Both the position numbers and the translations under genes were made by a program. 64,000 nucleotides of DNA from Mobilicoccus pelagius NBRC 104925 (GTDB taxonomy: Bacteria > Actinomycetota > Actinomycetes > Actinomycetales > Dermatophilaceae): the NCBI RefSeq assembly GCF_000247995.1, contig NZ_BAFE01000007.1, positions 60,555 through 124,554 of the forward strand, written 5' to 3'. Below the pieces are notes generated by a model. The model was not told where the DNA came from. It saw nothing but the letters and a program-made list of their open reading frames with translations, and did not search any database. Shown piece by piece: positions 1 through 7,678 of this stretch (its first letter is position 1; each line of letters starts with the position of its first letter).

Positions 1-559
1 CGAGGGGCAGGGCGTCGAGCGCCGCACGGTAGGCGTCCTTGTACGTCTTGGGCTTGTCGATGCCCTCGAAGCGGTAGAAGTCGAGCCCGTCGGTGATGTC
101 GTAGTGACGCGTGAGGAGGCGGGGGATCACCTGACCGCCGGAGAGGTCGCCGAGGTAGCGCGTGTAATGGTGGGCGACGAGGCGGACGGGGTCGCTCGCG
201 CACTCCTTCAGGCGGGCGACGTAGGCCGTGGTGCCCGGGGTGGGGGCGTTGTCGTCCCGCCAGCCGGGGGCGATCGCGTCGAGGTCCCGCTCGAGGGCGG
301 GCAGCCGCCGCAGCTCCTCGTCGTGCAGCGGCGCGATGACGGGGTGGTCGGCGAGGGCGTCGACGGACTCCTCGAGCATGGAGTAGACGAACCACAGCTG
401 CCGGGTGAGGGCGACGAACGCGTCGCGACCGGAACGGCCGGCGAGCAGATCCCCCATGAAGGAGGAGTTCTCGGCCTCGTCGTGCACGCGGGCCGTCGAC
501 TCCTTGAGGAGCGTGTGCAGGGGCGTCTCGTGAAGGGGCGTCTCGGCGGTGATCGTCAT
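1..559 (-). CDS. hmuO: Heme oxygenase, biliverdin-producing (C-terminus cut by window edge)
   Basis: Cytoplasmic enzyme that opens heme to biliverdin, CO and free iron, used to obtain iron from heme. 186 codons are visible of a family length near 215. The proximal heme ligand is His26 in STARVHDEAE, and the distal helix signature YLGDLSGGQ lies near residue 135. The ATG at 559 starts MTITAETPLHETPLHTLLKES. There is no strong Shine-Dalgarno; instead a TAACCT -10 hexamer lies 7 nt upstream, so the mRNA is probably leaderless. A DtxR/IdeR-like box covers that -10, which predicts repression by iron. The gene follows mutM on the same strand after a 239-nt gap but is functionally unrelated to it. 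The 3' end and downstream partners are outside the window. Confidence 0.93.
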   Translation of the reverse strand, partial: MTITAETPLHETPLHTLLKESTARVHDEAENSSFMGDLLAGRSGRDAFVALTRQLWFVYSMLEESVDALADHPVIAPLHDEELRRLPALERDLDAIAPGWRDDNAPTPGTTAYVARLKECASDPVRLVAHHYTRYLGDLSGGQVIPRLLTRHYDITDGLDFYRFEGIDKPKTYKDAYRAALDALPL

Positions 560-564
560 GTCTC

Positions 565-583
565 CGAGGTTAGGCATGCCTCA
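565..583 (-). promoter_or_regulatory. DtxR/IdeR-type iron box overlapping the heme oxygenase promoter
   Basis: The 19 bases CGAGGTTAGGCATGCCTCA match the known consensus TWAGGTTAGSCTAACCTWA at about 13 positions, with an intact AGGTTAGGC left half. The box overlaps the probable -10 hexamer TAACCT (567-572, minus strand), so a bound Fe2+-repressor would block transcription. DtxR control of hmuO is established in Corynebacterium; here it is inferred from sequence only. Confidence 0.65.
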
Positions 584-798
584 CCCACCCGGACATCCAT
601 CGAACGGTTGAGAACGAGGCGGTGCGACGGTGCCGACGCGACGGTGCCGACGGGTCCCGGACCGCGCCGGGCCGTACGTCCTCTCCGCCATGCCTGCGCA
701 CACGTGCACGCCGCGGCCGGAGAGGAGCCCTCGTCACGACGGTGACGGCATTCCTTCCGTGGCCGTCCCGAAGACGTCCCCCCCGCGCCGGAGGGAGG

Positions 799-1698
799 TC
801 AGCCGGTCGGCGTGGGGGCGGCGCGCCGTACCCGCGGGCGCGGTTGGCAGCGCGGGCACGAGAACGAGCTGCGGTTCATGAACGTCTCTCGGCGGATCGG
901 CGTCCCGCACCGCGCGCACGGCCGCCCCTCCTGGCCGTAGGCGTCGAGCGACCGGTCGAAGTACCCGGACTGCCCGTTGACGTTGACGTAGAGGGCGTCG
1001 AAGCTCGTGCCGCCCGCCTCGAGAGCGGCACGCATGACGTCCTGCACGTGAGCGAGGAGCCGCTCGATCGCGGGCCCGGTGACCGCGGCGGCCGGCCGCT
1101 CCCCGTGGAGACGCGCCCGCCACAACGACTCGTCGGCGTAGATGTTGCCGATCCCGGAGACGACGCCCTGGTGGAGCAGCAGACGTTTGACACCGCTGCG
1201 ACTCGCCCGCATCAGCCGGGCGACGGCACGCGCGTCGAATACGTCCTCGAGGGGATCGACCGCGATGTGCGTCACCGATTCGGGGATGCCGTGGACGTAC
1301 CCACCCCCGCGGGGGTCGGGCACGAGGTCGACGAGGGCGAGCCCCCCGAACGTGCGTTGGTCGACGAACCGGAGCTGCGTCCCAGCGTCGTCGAACGTGA
1401 ACGTCGCATGCTGGTGCGGGCGGCGCTCGGCCGAGGGGTCCTCGACGAGCATCTGGCCGCTCATGCCGAGGTGGACGACGAGCGCCTCCGCCCCGTCGAG
1501 CGCGAGCCACAGGTACTTGCCGCGACGGTCCGCGGCGAGGACGGTACGCCCCGCGAGACGCGCGGCGAGGTCGTCAGGGCCCGGGACATGGCGACGCGCC
1601 ACACGGGAACCGTGCAGCGCGACGTGGGAGAACGTACGACCGACGACGTGGTCGGCGATGCCTCGCCGGACGACCTCGACCTCGGGGAGCTCGGGCAT
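799..1698 (-). CDS. mutM: Formamidopyrimidine-DNA glycosylase (Fpg/MutM)
   Basis: Base-excision repair enzyme that removes 8-oxoguanine and other oxidised purines and nicks the abasic site. The 299-residue protein starts MPELPEVE, whose Pro2 and Glu3 are the catalytic N-terminus. Around residue 58 the beta-hairpin Lys is present (DRRGKYLW). The C-terminal zinc finger reads CARCG...CPRCQ. The ATG overlaps the rnc stop in a TGATG arrangement, indicating translational coupling at the end of the rpmF-rnc-mutM group. In many actinobacteria smc follows mutM; here the next gene is heme oxygenase. Confidence 0.97.
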   Translation of the reverse strand: MPELPEVEVVRRGIADHVVGRTFSHVALHGSRVARRHVPGPDDLAARLAGRTVLAADRRGKYLWLALDGAEALVVHLGMSGQMLVEDPSAERRPHQHATFTFDDAGTQLRFVDQRTFGGLALVDLVPDPRGGGYVHGIPESVTHIAVDPLEDVFDARAVARLMRASRSGVKRLLLHQGVVSGIGNIYADESLWRARLHGERPAAAVTGPAIERLLAHVQDVMRAALEAGGTSFDALYVNVNGQSGYFDRSLDAYGQEGRPCARCGTPIRRETFMNRSSFSCPRCQPRPRVRRAAPTPTG

Positions 1699-2585
1699 CA
1701 GGCGCCGGCGACGTCCGTCGCTCCGGGGACCTTCGCGGAGTCGCACTGGCCCGACTCGGCCGGCTTCGACCCGTCCGGCTCGGAGAGCACCTGCCCGGTC
1801 GTGTCGTCCGTGGTCGTCTCCTGCGGGGTGACCTCGGCGTTGAGCACAGCGTCGGCGCGGCGGGTCAGTTCGGTCCACGCGGTGTGCGCGGCCTGCTGCT
1901 CCGCCTCCTTCTTGCTGCGGCCGACCCCGGTGCCGAGGTCCTCGTCGCCGACGACCGCGTGCGCCGTGAAGACCTTCTCGTGGTCCGGCCCCTCCTCCGT
2001 CACCCGGTACTCGGGCATGCCGTGGCCACCGGACGCGGCGAGCTCCTGCAGGCTCGTCTTCCAGTCGAGGCCCGCGCCGAGACGCGTCGAACTCGCAAGG
2101 AGCGGGTCGATGAGGTGGTGGACGAACATCCGCGCCTTGTCGAGACCTTCGGCGAGGTAGATCGTGCCGATGAGCGCCTCCATCGTGTCGGCGAGGATGG
2201 ACGCCTTGTCGCGGCCACCCGTCGCCTCCTCACCTCGTCCGAGGAGGAGGTAGGAACCCACGTGGAGGGTGCGCGCCACCTCGGCGAGGGCACGCATGTT
2301 GACGACCGCGGCCCGCAGCTTGGCGAGCTGGCCCTCGGCCATCTCCGGGTGGTCGCCGTAGAGCGACTCGGTGACGACGAGCCCGAGCACGGAGTCGCCG
2401 AGGAACTCGAGGCGCTCGTTGTTGGGCACCCCGCCGTTCTCGTAGGCGAAGGACCGGTGCGTCAGGGCATGCCGCAGCAGCGCCTCGTCGAGGAGGACGC
2501 CGATGATCTTCTCGATGTCGGAGGCGAGGTCGGCCAGAGGACGGAGATCGCTCTGGCCGGCCTTCGCCCCGTTCTTGGAGCCCAT
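1698..2585 (-). CDS. rnc: Ribonuclease III
   Basis: Double-strand-specific endoribonuclease for rRNA precursor and mRNA processing. The 295-residue protein has the catalytic signature [12 protein letters not shown] near residue 60, the second acidic cluster [12 protein letters not shown] near residue 130, and a C-terminal dsRNA-binding domain (about 175-250; [14 protein letters not shown]). About 45 residues follow that domain as a polar Thr/Asp-rich tail, longer than in E. coli RNase III. The start MGSKNGAK at 2585 lies 11 nt after the rpmF stop; in-frame extension upstream would run into rpmF. The Shine-Dalgarno is weak, so coupling to rpmF translation is likely. Confidence 0.96.
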   Translation of the reverse strand: MGSKNGAKAGQSDLRPLADLASDIEKIIGVLLDEALLRHALTHRSFAYENGGVPNNERLEFLGDSVLGLVVTESLYGDHPEMAEGQLAKLRAAVVNMRALAEVARTLHVGSYLLLGRGEEATGGRDKASILADTMEALIGTIYLAEGLDKARMFVHHLIDPLLASSTRLGAGLDWKTSLQELAASGGHGMPEYRVTEEGPDHEKVFTAHAVVGDEDLGTGVGRSKKEAEQQAAHTAWTELTRRADAVLNAEVTPQETTTDDTTGQVLSEPDGSKPAESGQCDSAKVPGATDVAGA

Positions 2586-2596
2586 CAGGGGGCTGT

Positions 2597-2791
2597 TCAG
2601 TTCTGGAGCTCGGAGCGCTCCGCCTCCGGGTAGTGACGCCCGTTGTACGTGCCGCAGGAGGGGCACGCCATGTGGGGCTGCTTCGGGGCGGCGCAACGGG
2701 GGCACGAGGCGAGCGTGGTCGCCGTCGTCTTCCACTGCGCGCGACGCGAACGGGTGTTGGAGCGCGACATCTTCCGCTTCGGGACGGCCAC
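2597..2791 (-). CDS. rpmF: 50S ribosomal protein L32, zinc-ribbon form
   Basis: Structural protein of the large ribosomal subunit. The 64 residues start [17 protein letters not shown] from a GTG at 2791, 1 nt after the yceD stop. Two Cys pairs (CPRC and CPSC) make this the zinc-binding C+ form; many actinobacteria also carry a zinc-independent copy elsewhere. The yceD-rpmF-rnc order is a widely conserved cluster. The last residues (AERSELQN) extend slightly beyond common L32 lengths. Confidence 0.96.
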   Translation of the reverse strand: MAVPKRKMSRSNTRSRRAQWKTTATTLASCPRCAAPKQPHMACPSCGTYNGRHYPEAERSELQN

Positions 2792-2792
2792 G

Positions 2793-3368
2793 TCAGTTCC
2801 TCTTTCCTTCGGTCTCGTCCCCCGTGAGCGACTGCAGCGCAGCCCACCGGGGGTCGAGGATCTCGTGCTGATGGGTCGGATCGTCGGCCAACGGACGACC
2901 GCATTCGGAGCAGAGCCCCGGGCAGTCCTCCCGGCAGACGGGCTGGAACGGCAGGGTGGGCACGACCGCGTCCCGGAGCACGGGCTCCAGATCGAGCGTG
3001 TCACCCTCGAGGACGAGCTGCTCCTCGTCGTCCTCGGCGTCGCTCGCCTCCCGATGGTGGGCGGCCCGATCGGGGTAGGCGAACAGCTCCTGGAACTCGG
3101 CCGCGACGGCATGGTCGACGTCCTCCAGGCACCGCACGCACGCCCCGGTCGCGGTCGCCCGCACCGTTCCGCTGGCGAGCACCCCCTCCATCACCGACTC
3201 GAGCCGAAGCTCGATGTCCAACGGGGCCCCTTCGGGCACCGTGAGGACGTCGGTTCCGAAATGCGCCGGAGCGGGAGCCTCGACGGACTCCTCGACCATG
3301 CTGCCGGGTCGACGCACGAGCGACCTGGTATCGATCACCAGGCGGTTCTCGCGGGCGGGGCTGCTCAT
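2793..3368 (-). CDS. YceD/DUF177 family protein (23S rRNA accumulation protein-like)
   Basis: 191-residue member of the DUF177 family, whose E. coli member YceD is linked to 23S rRNA accumulation. The start is chosen at MSSPARENRLVIDTRSL (ATG 3368); the open frame continues upstream without family similarity. Cysteines are arranged as CVRC (near residue 85) and CREDCPGLCSECG (near 150), a likely metal-binding set typical of actinobacterial members. It sits directly before rpmF with a 1-nt gap, the usual neighbourhood. The molecular role is not established for this group. Confidence 0.88.
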   Translation of the reverse strand: MSSPARENRLVIDTRSLVRRPGSMVEESVEAPAPAHFGTDVLTVPEGAPLDIELRLESVMEGVLASGTVRATATGACVRCLEDVDHAVAAEFQELFAYPDRAAHHREASDAEDDEEQLVLEGDTLDLEPVLRDAVVPTLPFQPVCREDCPGLCSECGRPLADDPTHQHEILDPRWAALQSLTGDETEGKRN

Positions 3369-3561
3369 GGTCACGGCTTTCGGGTCGACGGATGCGGGTG
3401 CGTCACGTCCTCGACGGGCCGCACCCGCGGGAGGCCCGGCGGGTACGGTCGCACGGCGAAGAACGGGACCGACTGTCAACTTTAACCGAGCACCCTCCTC
3501 GACGCACATTCCGGTGGGGGCGCGGGGAGGACGCGCGCTGCGGGCTCGGGGCGCGTCGGCG

Positions 3562-4053
3562 TCAGTGCGGGTCGCCGAACCGTGCCCGCAGGGCGGCGGC
3601 GACGGCGGGCGAGACGAACGGGGAGATGTCGCCGCCGAATCGGGCGACCTCCTTGATGAGGGAGCTCGAGACCTGCGCGTACTGCGGGTCGCTCGGGAGG
3701 AAGAGGGTCTCGACGTCGGCGAGGTGGCGGTTCATCACGGCCATGGGGAGCTCGTAGGAGTAGTCGGTCTCGCCGCGGAGCCCCTTGACGATCGCCCCGG
3801 CACCGGTGGAGCGGCACACGTCGACGAGGAGCTGCGCCTCGAAGGTGAGGACGCTGACGCCGTCGAGATCGGCGAGTTCGGACTCGAGGAGCTCGACCCG
3901 CTCCTGCGGGGTGAACAGGCCCGTCTTGTTGGGGTTGACGAGCACGGCGACGACGACCTCGTCGTAGAGACGCCGGGCGCGACGGACCACGTCGAGGTGG
4001 CCGAGGGTGACGGGATCGAACGAGCCGGGGCACACACATCGGGAGACGCTCAC
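3562..4053 (-). CDS. coaD: Phosphopantetheine adenylyltransferase
   Basis: Fourth step of coenzyme A synthesis: transfers AMP from ATP to 4'-phosphopantetheine. The 163-residue length is standard. The nucleotidyltransferase motif CPGSFDPVTLGHLDVV carries the TxGH-like loop, and the C-terminal SSSLIKEVA is the second conserved ATP-binding segment. A GTG at 4053 gives MSVSRCVCPGSFD. A TACGTT -10 hexamer ends 7 nt upstream and no Shine-Dalgarno is visible, suggesting leaderless translation. A 193-nt gap separates it from yceD, so yceD may have its own promoter. Confidence 0.96.
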   Translation of the reverse strand: MSVSRCVCPGSFDPVTLGHLDVVRRARRLYDEVVVAVLVNPNKTGLFTPQERVELLESELADLDGVSVLTFEAQLLVDVCRSTGAGAIVKGLRGETDYSYELPMAVMNRHLADVETLFLPSDPQYAQVSSSLIKEVARFGGDISPFVSPAVAAALRARFGDPH

Positions 4054-4060
4054 GCCTCGC

Positions 4061-4066
4061 AACGTA
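4061..4066 (-). promoter_or_regulatory. -10 hexamer of a probable leaderless coaD promoter
   Basis: TACGTT on the minus strand, 7 nt before the GTG of coaD. No ribosome-binding sequence lies between. Confidence 0.45.
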
Positions 4067-4121
4067 GCAGTGCGACGACCGGTGGGGGCCGCTCCCCCGC
4101 GCCCGGTCCGCCGTTCGTGGG

Positions 4122-4583
4122 TCAGGCGACCTTTCGGAGACCGACGAGGTGGCCGCGGACGAGGTTCGGATCCGGGTTCGTGCGGGCCTCCCCGTCGGGA
4201 AGGATGACGGTGGGTACCGTCTCGGCGCCGCCGTTGAGGTCCCGCACGAAGGCCGCCGCCGCCGGGTCGCTCCAGATGTCGACCCACGTCACCTCGTCGG
4301 AGAGGGATCCCAGACGCAGACGGAGACGCGTGCAGAACAGACAACCGGGACGCCAGTAGACGATGACGCGCTCCTCGCGCACGAGACGCTCCTGGGCGTC
4401 CCAGTGGCGGGGCGAGGGGGATGTGGCCCGCGGCGCGGTGCGCCAGAGGAGAGCGGCGAGGACGACGGCGACGACCGCCGCGGCCACGTGCCACTCGAGG
4501 AGCAGCAGCACCGACACGAGGAGGACCCCGCCGCCCACGAGGGCGGCGGTGTTCCACCACCGGGCGCGTTGAGACCTGCTCAC
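4122..4583 (-). CDS. Membrane-anchored glutaredoxin/mycoredoxin-like protein
   Basis: 153-residue protein with two closely spaced N-terminal hydrophobic stretches (about residues 10-28 and 33-48) and a cytoplasmic glutaredoxin fold. The redox motif is CLFC in VYWRPGCLFCTRLR (near residue 82), and the cis-Pro motif is ETVPTVIL (near 126). Mycoredoxins of actinobacteria use mycothiol and a related motif; which thiol serves this protein is not shown by sequence. The GTG at 4583 is preceded at 8 nt by TAGTAT, a good -10 hexamer. It lies between coaD and rsmD, an unusual position that interrupts the common rsmD-coaD pair. Confidence 0.82.
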   Translation of the reverse strand: MSRSQRARWWNTAALVGGGVLLVSVLLLLEWHVAAAVVAVVLAALLWRTAPRATSPSPRHWDAQERLVREERVIVYWRPGCLFCTRLRLRLGSLSDEVTWVDIWSDPAAAAFVRDLNGGAETVPTVILPDGEARTNPDPNLVRGHLVGLRKVA

Positions 4584-4591
4584 ATCTCCCG

Positions 4592-4597
4592 ATACTA
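4592..4597 (-). promoter_or_regulatory. -10 hexamer of a probable leaderless glutaredoxin promoter
   Basis: TAGTAT on the minus strand, 8 nt before the GTG start at 4583. It gives this small gene its own promoter inside the rsmD-coaD interval. Confidence 0.45.
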
Positions 4598-4669
4598 GGG
4601 GCGAAACGCGGCGTGCCTCTCGGACCGGGCCCTTTGGCCGGCTTCGTGACCGAGCCGTGACCCGTCCGT

Positions 4670-5284
4670 TCACGACTCGCGATCCGGCGGCTCCTCCTGC
4701 GGGTCGAGCGGCGGTTCGGCGTACCAGAGAACCGTCTCCCCCTGGGCGCGGGTGGCGAACCGGACGAGACCCGCGGGCCACGTGGGTTCCGGAGAGCGTG
4801 CGGAGCGTTCGACGACGACGATGGCATCCCTCGTGAGGAGAGGGGCGAGCAGCTCGAGGGTGCGGGCGAGTCGCTCGTCGGTGAGGTCGTACGGCGGGTC
4901 GAGGAACGCGACGTCCACCCAGGGATCGATCGGGCCGGCCTCGGGATCCCCCTCCCCGGTGGCGCCACGGAGGTACCGGTCGGCGTCGGAGACGACGATC
5001 TGCGCCGGCGCGTCGAGCTCGGCGACGTTGCGCCGCAGCGTGCGTGCTGCGCCGTTCGCGATTTCGACGAGGACGGCTCGGGAGGCGCCGCGGCTCACCG
5101 CCTCCAGGCCGAGGGCGCCGGAGCCCGCATAGAGGTCGAGGACGACGGCGTCGTCGAGGACGTCGAGATGCTCGAGGCGCGAGAACAGCGACTCGCGTAC
5201 CCGATCCGTCGTCGGGCGGGTGTCGCGCCCGGTGGGGGCGGTGAGGCGGCGGCCGCCGTAACGGCCGGCGATGATGCGGGGCAC
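4670..5284 (-). CDS. rsmD: 16S rRNA (guanine-966-N2)-methyltransferase
   Basis: SAM-dependent methyltransferase acting on G966 of 16S rRNA. The 204-residue protein begins MPRIIAGRYGGRRL and contains TRPTTDRVRESLFSRL, the SAM loop DLYAGSGALGLEA (near residue 50) and the catalytic DPPY motif in FLDPPYDL (near 130). It starts 9 nt after the recG stop and is probably co-transcribed with it. The recG-rsmD-coaD order is conserved in Gram-positive bacteria. Confidence 0.96.
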   Translation of the reverse strand: MPRIIAGRYGGRRLTAPTGRDTRPTTDRVRESLFSRLEHLDVLDDAVVLDLYAGSGALGLEAVSRGASRAVLVEIANGAARTLRRNVAELDAPAQIVVSDADRYLRGATGEGDPEAGPIDPWVDVAFLDPPYDLTDERLARTLELLAPLLTRDAIVVVERSARSPEPTWPAGLVRFATRAQGETVLWYAEPPLDPQEEPPDRES

Positions 5285-5293
5285 TGCTCCTCC

Positions 5294-7678
5294 TTATCCG
5301 CGGGTGAGGAACTCGGCGGCCTCGTCGTCGACGGCGGCGAGCACCATGCGACGCAGGGCGGGATGTCCCTCGAGGACGGGGTCGGACGCGAGGAGGTCCG
5401 TCGCGTCCTGCCGGGCCGCGGCGATGATCTCCTCGTCGTAGACGAGACGCAACGCCCGCAGCCGGGTGCCGCCACCGCTCTGCCGGGCGCCGAGGACGTC
5501 GCCCTCACGACGTTCGTGGAGGTCGACGTCGGCGAGGGCGAACCCGTCGGTGAGCTCGGCGACGGCCTGCACCCGCCGCTGCGACGCCTCGTTCTGCGAG
5601 CGGGTGACGAGGAGGCAGAGCCCCGGCGCGCTCCCTCGGCCGACGCGTCCGCGCAGCTGGTGGAGCTGGGAGACGCCGAACCGGTCGGCATTCATCACGA
5701 CCATGACGGTCGCGTTGGGTACGTCGACGCCGACCTCGACGACGGTCGTCGAGACGAGGACGTCGACGTCCCCGGCCGCGAAGGCCGTCATGATCGCGTC
5801 CTTCTCCTCGGCGGGCAGCCGGCCGTGGAGGACGCCGACGCGGATCCCGGCGAAGTCGGGGCGGGCGCGCAACTCGTCGGCGACGTCGCCGACGGCGGAG
5901 AGGTCGCTGATCGCGAGCTCGGGGAGGTGCGGCGTCGTGGGGGCGGTGAAGAGCGCGTCCTCGCTCTCCGGCGCGTCGGCGTCGAAGGCGCGCGGGTCGT
6001 CGGTCTCGCCGCGCTCCGCCTCGTCCTCCGGTGCGGACGGGACGAGGAGCTCGGTGTCGTCGGTGTCGTCGCCGTCGATGCGTGGGCAGACGACGTACGC
6101 CTGGTGGCCGGCCCGCACCTCCTCGGCGACGCGTTCCCAGGCCCGGTCGTACCAGCGGGGGTTGTCGACGACGTGCGTCGCGATGGGCGAACGCCCTCGC
6201 GGCAGCTGACGCATCGTCGTCACGTCCATGTCGCCGAACACCGTCATCGCGACGGTGCGCGGGATGGGCGTCGCGGTCATGACGAGGAGGTGCGGGCGGG
6301 CGCCGTCGCCGACCTTCTCGCTGAGCGCGTCCCGCTGCTCGACGCCGAACCGGTGCTGCTCGTCGACGACGACGAGCCCGAGGGAGTGGAACGCGACCTT
6401 GTCCTGCAGCAGGGCGTGGGTGCCGACGACGATGCCGGACTGCCCCGTGGCGATGTCGAGGAGGGCCTTCTTGCGGGCCGCCGTCGACATGCTGCCGGTG
6501 AGGAGCGTGACGCGCGTCCCCGTGAGGTCGCCGCCGAGGAGGCCGGCCTCGGCGAGGTCGCCGAGCATCGCGGTGATCGATCGGTGGTGCTGGGTGGCGA
6601 GGACCTCCGTGGGGGCCAGCAGAGCGCACTGGCCGCCACCGTCGACGACGGCGAGCATCGCCCGCAGCGCGACGAGCGTCTTACCGGAGCCGACCTCGCC
6701 CTGGAGGAGGCGGTTCATCGGTTGCTCGCGCGCGAGGTCGGCGGCGATCTGCTCCCCCGCCTCGCGCTGGGCCTCGGTGAGCTCGAACGGGAGCCGGTCG
6801 TCGAACCGGGCGAGGAGTCCGTCGGCGGGGGGCACCCGTGGTGCGGCGACGCCGGTGCGCGCCTCGCGGCGCCGTTCGGCGAGGACGACCTGGATGGCAA
6901 GGGCCTCGTCGTAGGCGAAGCGGCGACGGGCGCTCCCGAGGTCGGCCCGGGTGGCGGGCAGGTGCCGCAGCCGCATCGCCTCGGCGAACGTCGGCAGGCC
7001 CTGTGCGGCGCGGATCCCCTCGGGGAGCGGCTCGTCGATCTCGAGCGCGTCGACGACGAGGCGGGCGGCGTGTCCGACGCTCCACGAAGTCATCTTCTTG
7101 ACCTGCCGGTACACGGGGATGATCTGCCGGTCGAGCCTCACCGCCGACGCCGGGGGGCGCTCGTCGAGGAGGTCGTAGAACGGATGGGCGATCTGCCACC
7201 GGCCGTTGAACTCGGTGACCGGCCCCTGGAACAGCCCCGCCGCCCCCTTGACGAGGCGGGTCTCGTGGCCGTAGGCGGTGAAGAAGACGATCGTGAGGTC
7301 GCCGTCGTCGGTGGCGACGGTGGCGGTGAGCATCCGCTGCCCGGAGCGGCGGCCCGCCCGCATCTGCTTGGTCGTCACCTGGGTGATCTCGCCGGGGACG
7401 ACGAGGTATCGCCCTGGCCACAGCCCGCGCAACGACGTACTCACCTGGCCGAACCGGGTGGGGACGAACCACAGGAGATCCTCGACGGTCTCGATGCCGC
7501 GGGCCGAGGAGAGCGCGGAGCACGTGCGCTCGGCGAGCACCGACGTGAGACGCGTCGAGAGGTCGACGGGCCGCATGAGCGGTACCGGCTGCGGAAGGTC
7601 GACGCCCGGGATGTGCACCACGCCCGCGAGGGGGCCGTGGTCGCTCGTGTGTCCGACCTTGCCCGGCTTGCCCGTCAT
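5294..7678 (-). CDS. recG: ATP-dependent DNA helicase RecG
   Basis: Branch-migrating helicase that regresses stalled replication forks. Domain order is an N-terminal wedge/OB domain and a superfamily 2 helicase core. Walker A is GEVGSGKTLVALRAM, the Walker B box is DEQH in VVVDEQHRFGV, motif III is TATPIPRT, and motif VI is QLRGRVGRG. An acidic insert rich in Asp/Glu/Pro sits in the second helicase lobe near residue 560. An ATG at 7678 overlaps the upstream DAK2 stop; a homology-based start MRPVDLSTRL at 7576 is equally possible and would remove 34 residues. Confidence 0.95.
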   Translation of the reverse strand: MTGKPGKVGHTSDHGPLAGVVHIPGVDLPQPVPLMRPVDLSTRLTSVLAERTCSALSSARGIETVEDLLWFVPTRFGQVSTSLRGLWPGRYLVVPGEITQVTTKQMRAGRRSGQRMLTATVATDDGDLTIVFFTAYGHETRLVKGAAGLFQGPVTEFNGRWQIAHPFYDLLDERPPASAVRLDRQIIPVYRQVKKMTSWSVGHAARLVVDALEIDEPLPEGIRAAQGLPTFAEAMRLRHLPATRADLGSARRRFAYDEALAIQVVLAERRREARTGVAAPRVPPADGLLARFDDRLPFELTEAQREAGEQIAADLAREQPMNRLLQGEVGSGKTLVALRAMLAVVDGGGQCALLAPTEVLATQHHRSITAMLGDLAEAGLLGGDLTGTRVTLLTGSMSTAARKKALLDIATGQSGIVVGTHALLQDKVAFHSLGLVVVDEQHRFGVEQRDALSEKVGDGARPHLLVMTATPIPRTVAMTVFGDMDVTTMRQLPRGRSPIATHVVDNPRWYDRAWERVAEEVRAGHQAYVVCPRIDGDDTDDTELLVPSAPEDEAERGETDDPRAFDADAPESEDALFTAPTTPHLPELAISDLSAVGDVADELRARPDFAGIRVGVLHGRLPAEEKDAIMTAFAAGDVDVLVSTTVVEVGVDVPNATVMVVMNADRFGVSQLHQLRGRVGRGSAPGLCLLVTRSQNEASQRRVQAVAELTDGFALADVDLHERREGDVLGARQSGGGTRLRALRLVYDEEIIAAARQDATDLLASDPVLEGHPALRRMVLAAVDDEAAEFLTRG

